A stretch of DNA of 61,328 nucleotides from Succinivibrionaceae bacterium (GTDB lineage: Bacteria > Pseudomonadota > Gammaproteobacteria > Enterobacterales > Succinivibrionaceae). A model generated the notes under the pieces. That model was not told the origin of the DNA. It was given only the letters and a program-made list of their open reading frames with translations, and ran no database searches. The DNA lies in assembly GCA_017480795.1 (NCBI GenBank), contig JAFURY010000089.1, forward strand, positions 1-61,328. Reading direction: 5' to 3'. A program made the position numbers and the translations under genes. Below are positions 59,450 through 61,328 of the stretch, piece by piece. Position 1 is the first letter of the stretch. Every line of letters begins with the position of its first letter.

Positions 59450-60503
59450 TCATTTCTCCTTTCAGTTGGTAGTAATAATGATCCATTCGTTGCCGTTGGA
59501 AGAAGGTATCTCCTCGCTTGGCATTCGCCCTCCATGAAATGAAGCTCTCACGGGTAGTACCGTTTTCCAACTCTCCGATGACCTCTTTCCCCATCAGCTT
59601 TTTCATTTTCCTGCGTTGTTTTCCGAGCTTTTCCGTAGACATGGTACGGAGTATTTTCCCGGATGGCATGATCCGAAAACGCCATTTCATCAGCATCACG
59701 CCTTGCCGGAGCGGATAGAGCGTTGTCTTTTCGTTCAGCTTGAGATCAATGGCTCCCACACGGAGGAGGATGAGCTGCAAGCATTCCTGGAGAAACGCCC
59801 GGTTGGGATGAATAAGGATGAAATCATCCATGTACCTGAGATAGTGCTTTACATGGAGCCTTTCCTTGATGAAGTGATCCAGATCATCCAATACGCTCAG
59901 GGCCACCAACTGACTGATCTGGCTCCCCAGGCCGATGCCCACATCTCCACCAAAGGAATCGATTACCGTGCAAACAGCTTCACAGGCTTTCTCATCCTTC
60001 ACCCGCTTTCTGACAGCGGCTTTCGCCACATCATGCCGGATGGAGGGAAAGAATTTCTTTACATCGCATTTCAGCACCCAGCCCTCAGCGCCGTTTTCAT
60101 GGTAATAACGGCGAAGATGAGCGGTCATGCGATCCAGGGTGAAATCTGTTCCCCGATCCTTCTGGCAAGCACCGTCATCATGAATCAAATGCTCCACCAG
60201 GTCAGCGTAGAGACCGTTATCGCAAAGAGCCTTTTGAAATTGCCTGTCCCGGATACGGGTGGCAACGATGCTTCGCACCTTCGGCTCATAGATCGTGAAA
60301 TGCTGATAGGGACTGATTTTGTATCTGCCTGAGAGCAAATCCTGACGGAGCTTGAGCGTATTCTTGAGACCGTTGGCTTCATAGCCCACTACGCTGTCTT
60401 TCCAGCGCACGTTCCGGCAGCATCTTTTCAAAGCGTGATACAGATTGCCAAACGATATGGCATCATCAAAGTATGGGTTATCGCTCATATCAAAGCGGGT
60501 CAC
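59427..60503 (-). CDS. DGR reverse transcriptase (second copy)
   Basis: Identical to 6259-7335. Confidence 0.93.
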   Translation of the reverse strand: MTRFDMSDNPYFDDAISFGNLYHALKRCCRNVRWKDSVVGYEANGLKNTLKLRQDLLSGRYKISPYQHFTIYEPKVRSIVATRIRDRQFQKALCDNGLYADLVEHLIHDDGACQKDRGTDFTLDRMTAHLRRYYHENGAEGWVLKCDVKKFFPSIRHDVAKAAVRKRVKDEKACEAVCTVIDSFGGDVGIGLGSQISQLVALSVLDDLDHFIKERLHVKHYLRYMDDFILIHPNRAFLQECLQLILLRVGAIDLKLNEKTTLYPLRQGVMLMKWRFRIMPSGKILRTMSTEKLGKQRRKMKKLMGKEVIGELENGTTRESFISWRANAKRGDTFFQRQRMDHYYYQLKGEMNDGKQNC

Positions 60504-60651
60504 GGGTGTCCGATAGCTCGACCATCCCGAAGGATGCTTGCATCACCCGCACTGTTCCCTCCAATTCATCAGAATAGAGGCAGGATAATAACTCCTTGTG
60601 TGAGCGCACTGGCTTGGCCCTGAGGCTACCGCAAACTGGCTTTCTCACAAT

Positions 60652-60775
60652 CGGGCGCGTAGGAATTGGAATTGTTGGCATTGTTATTGTTCAAAGACCC
60701 ATCCGAATTGACGATTCGTACATTGTTGGCATTGGACGGGTTGGGAGTACGCAACCACTGGTTAGCCGCCGTACC
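60652..60775 (-). repeat. DGR template repeat (second copy)
   Basis: Identical to 7484-7607. Confidence 0.96.
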
Positions 60776-60792
60776 TACGGATGGAACAGTTA

Positions 60793-61215
60793 TTACCCTG
60801 TTGTCAGATGTCCGTATCGCTCCTTATCGGACTTCATCCACGCTTTTAGCTTTTCATCGGCCTCCACCGTGATCTTTGTCCAGTATTGCACGGCATCAGG
60901 ATCGATGTTGAAGGAGGTAAAGGCCAGGTCTATCAGGGAAAGAAGCGCGTCCAGATGGGAATGAGCTTGCACTTGCTGATTCCGGCGATACCGCCAGGCA
61001 TCTGCATCATCTCCCACATATACCGCATTGGCACGGCGTACACAGGTGAGCGCACCCAGGCACTCATCCATGATGGGCTTCGCCATGATCCAACGGGAGG
61101 ACTTGGGAAACACCTTCTCACTCCTGCACTTTTGCAGGGTGTGGGCGCTGACGATGCGAATGAGATTCAGCACTTGTAAATTGCCCTCTGAGCGGTCTCC
61201 TTTGCGGACGGACAA
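60793..61215 (-). CDS. avd: Avd-like protein (second copy)
   Basis: Identical to 7625-8047. Confidence 0.85.
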   Translation of the reverse strand: MSVRKGDRSEGNLQVLNLIRIVSAHTLQKCRSEKVFPKSSRWIMAKPIMDECLGALTCVRRANAVYVGDDADAWRYRRNQQVQAHSHLDALLSLIDLAFTSFNIDPDAVQYWTKITVEADEKLKAWMKSDKERYGHLTTG

Positions 61216-61268
61216 AACCTTTACCTCCTTCTTGAAAAGCTGTCAGAGCGCCTTATTTTGGCGCTACA

Positions 61269-61286
61269 CCGCGCCTAACGGCGCGG
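61269..61286. other. DGR hairpin (second copy)
   Basis: Identical to 8101-8118. Confidence 0.75.
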
Positions 61287-61296
61287 ATAAAAGGGA

Positions 61297-61328
61297 TTAA
61301 ATGATGGTGAAAGCGGGCGCGTAGGAAT
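61297..61328 (-). CDS. DGR target gene, last codons only (cut by window edge)
   Basis: This is the 3' end of the gene that is complete at 8129-9265. The window stops one base before the first template-diversified position of the variable repeat (8161 in the left copy). Confidence 0.85.
   Translation of the reverse strand, partial: SYAPAFTII

Larger units (their letters stand above)
53169..61328. repeat. Right copy of 8,160-bp end duplication
   Basis: This is the second pass over 1-8160; features below repeat the left-hand entries at offset 53168. Confidence 0.9.

Noticed and set aside
1..61328. tRNA, rRNA or CRISPR loci
   Set aside because: I saw no cloverleaf-like tRNA sequence, rRNA segment or spacer array while reading the intergenic regions; a dedicated search was not possible.

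Overview
The window is a temperate tailed-phage (siphovirus-like) genome. Bases 1-8160 and 53169-61328 look identical at an offset of 53168: every reading frame recurs with the same translation. The simplest reading is a circular or circularly permuted genome of 53,168 bp that has been read once around plus 8,160 bp. The host is most likely a low-GC-lineage Firmicute of the Clostridia type found in the gut. The reasons are the strong AGGAGG ribosome sites, near-consensus TTGACA/TATAAT promoters, an SPP1-like portal and head-morphogenesis set, a large serine integrase, a phi-LC3-like holin and several small clostridial-phage families. The species cannot be named from the sequence.

Nearly all genes are on the minus strand and are read toward lower coordinates. 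Only the repressor and integrase (1548-3500) are on the plus strand. Going round in the minus direction from the genetic switch: a Cro-like regulator and small early genes (1312 down to 1, continuing at 53567), then nuclease, helicase, a gene of unknown function, a second helicase and two DNA methyltransferases (52669-45755). Next come a family B DNA polymerase interrupted by an HNH endonuclease, an ERF annealing protein, a YqaJ exonuclease and a DUF669-like ssDNA-binding protein (45758-41135). Nucleotide metabolism genes, a primase-polymerase, many small genes, a MazF-like toxin and a P4-type primase-helicase follow (41075-33321).

The packaging region is unusual. Small and large terminase genes (33127-32336 and 28115-26481) are separated by about 4 kb of accessory genes in two transcription units. 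Both have strong promoters covered by the same operator, TCAAG-N6-CTTGA. The nearer unit encodes an XRE regulator, a lipoprotein, a small serine recombinase and a membrane protein.

The late region (26322-9267) runs portal, head morphogenesis, scaffold, capsid, connector and joining proteins, tail tube, tail chaperone with a -1 frameshift, a 1886-residue tape measure and tail-tip proteins. It ends in a complete diversity-generating retroelement (DGR) at 9265-6259: target gene with a C-terminal variable repeat, hairpin, Avd-like gene, template repeat and reverse transcriptase. All 17 template/variable differences are at template adenines. A tail-assembly chaperone, small membrane protein, holin and three-domain endolysin complete the late operon, which meets the integrase gene tail-to-tail at a terminator. 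A 49-bp attP-like inverted repeat lies in the 3' end of the integrase gene.

Inferred working: a repressor controls the early operon through an operator that fills the promoter spacer. Lytic growth uses the phage's own replication and recombination proteins, and the DGR diversifies the tail-tip protein that probably contacts the host. The separate regulon between the terminase genes probably serves lysogeny or host modification.
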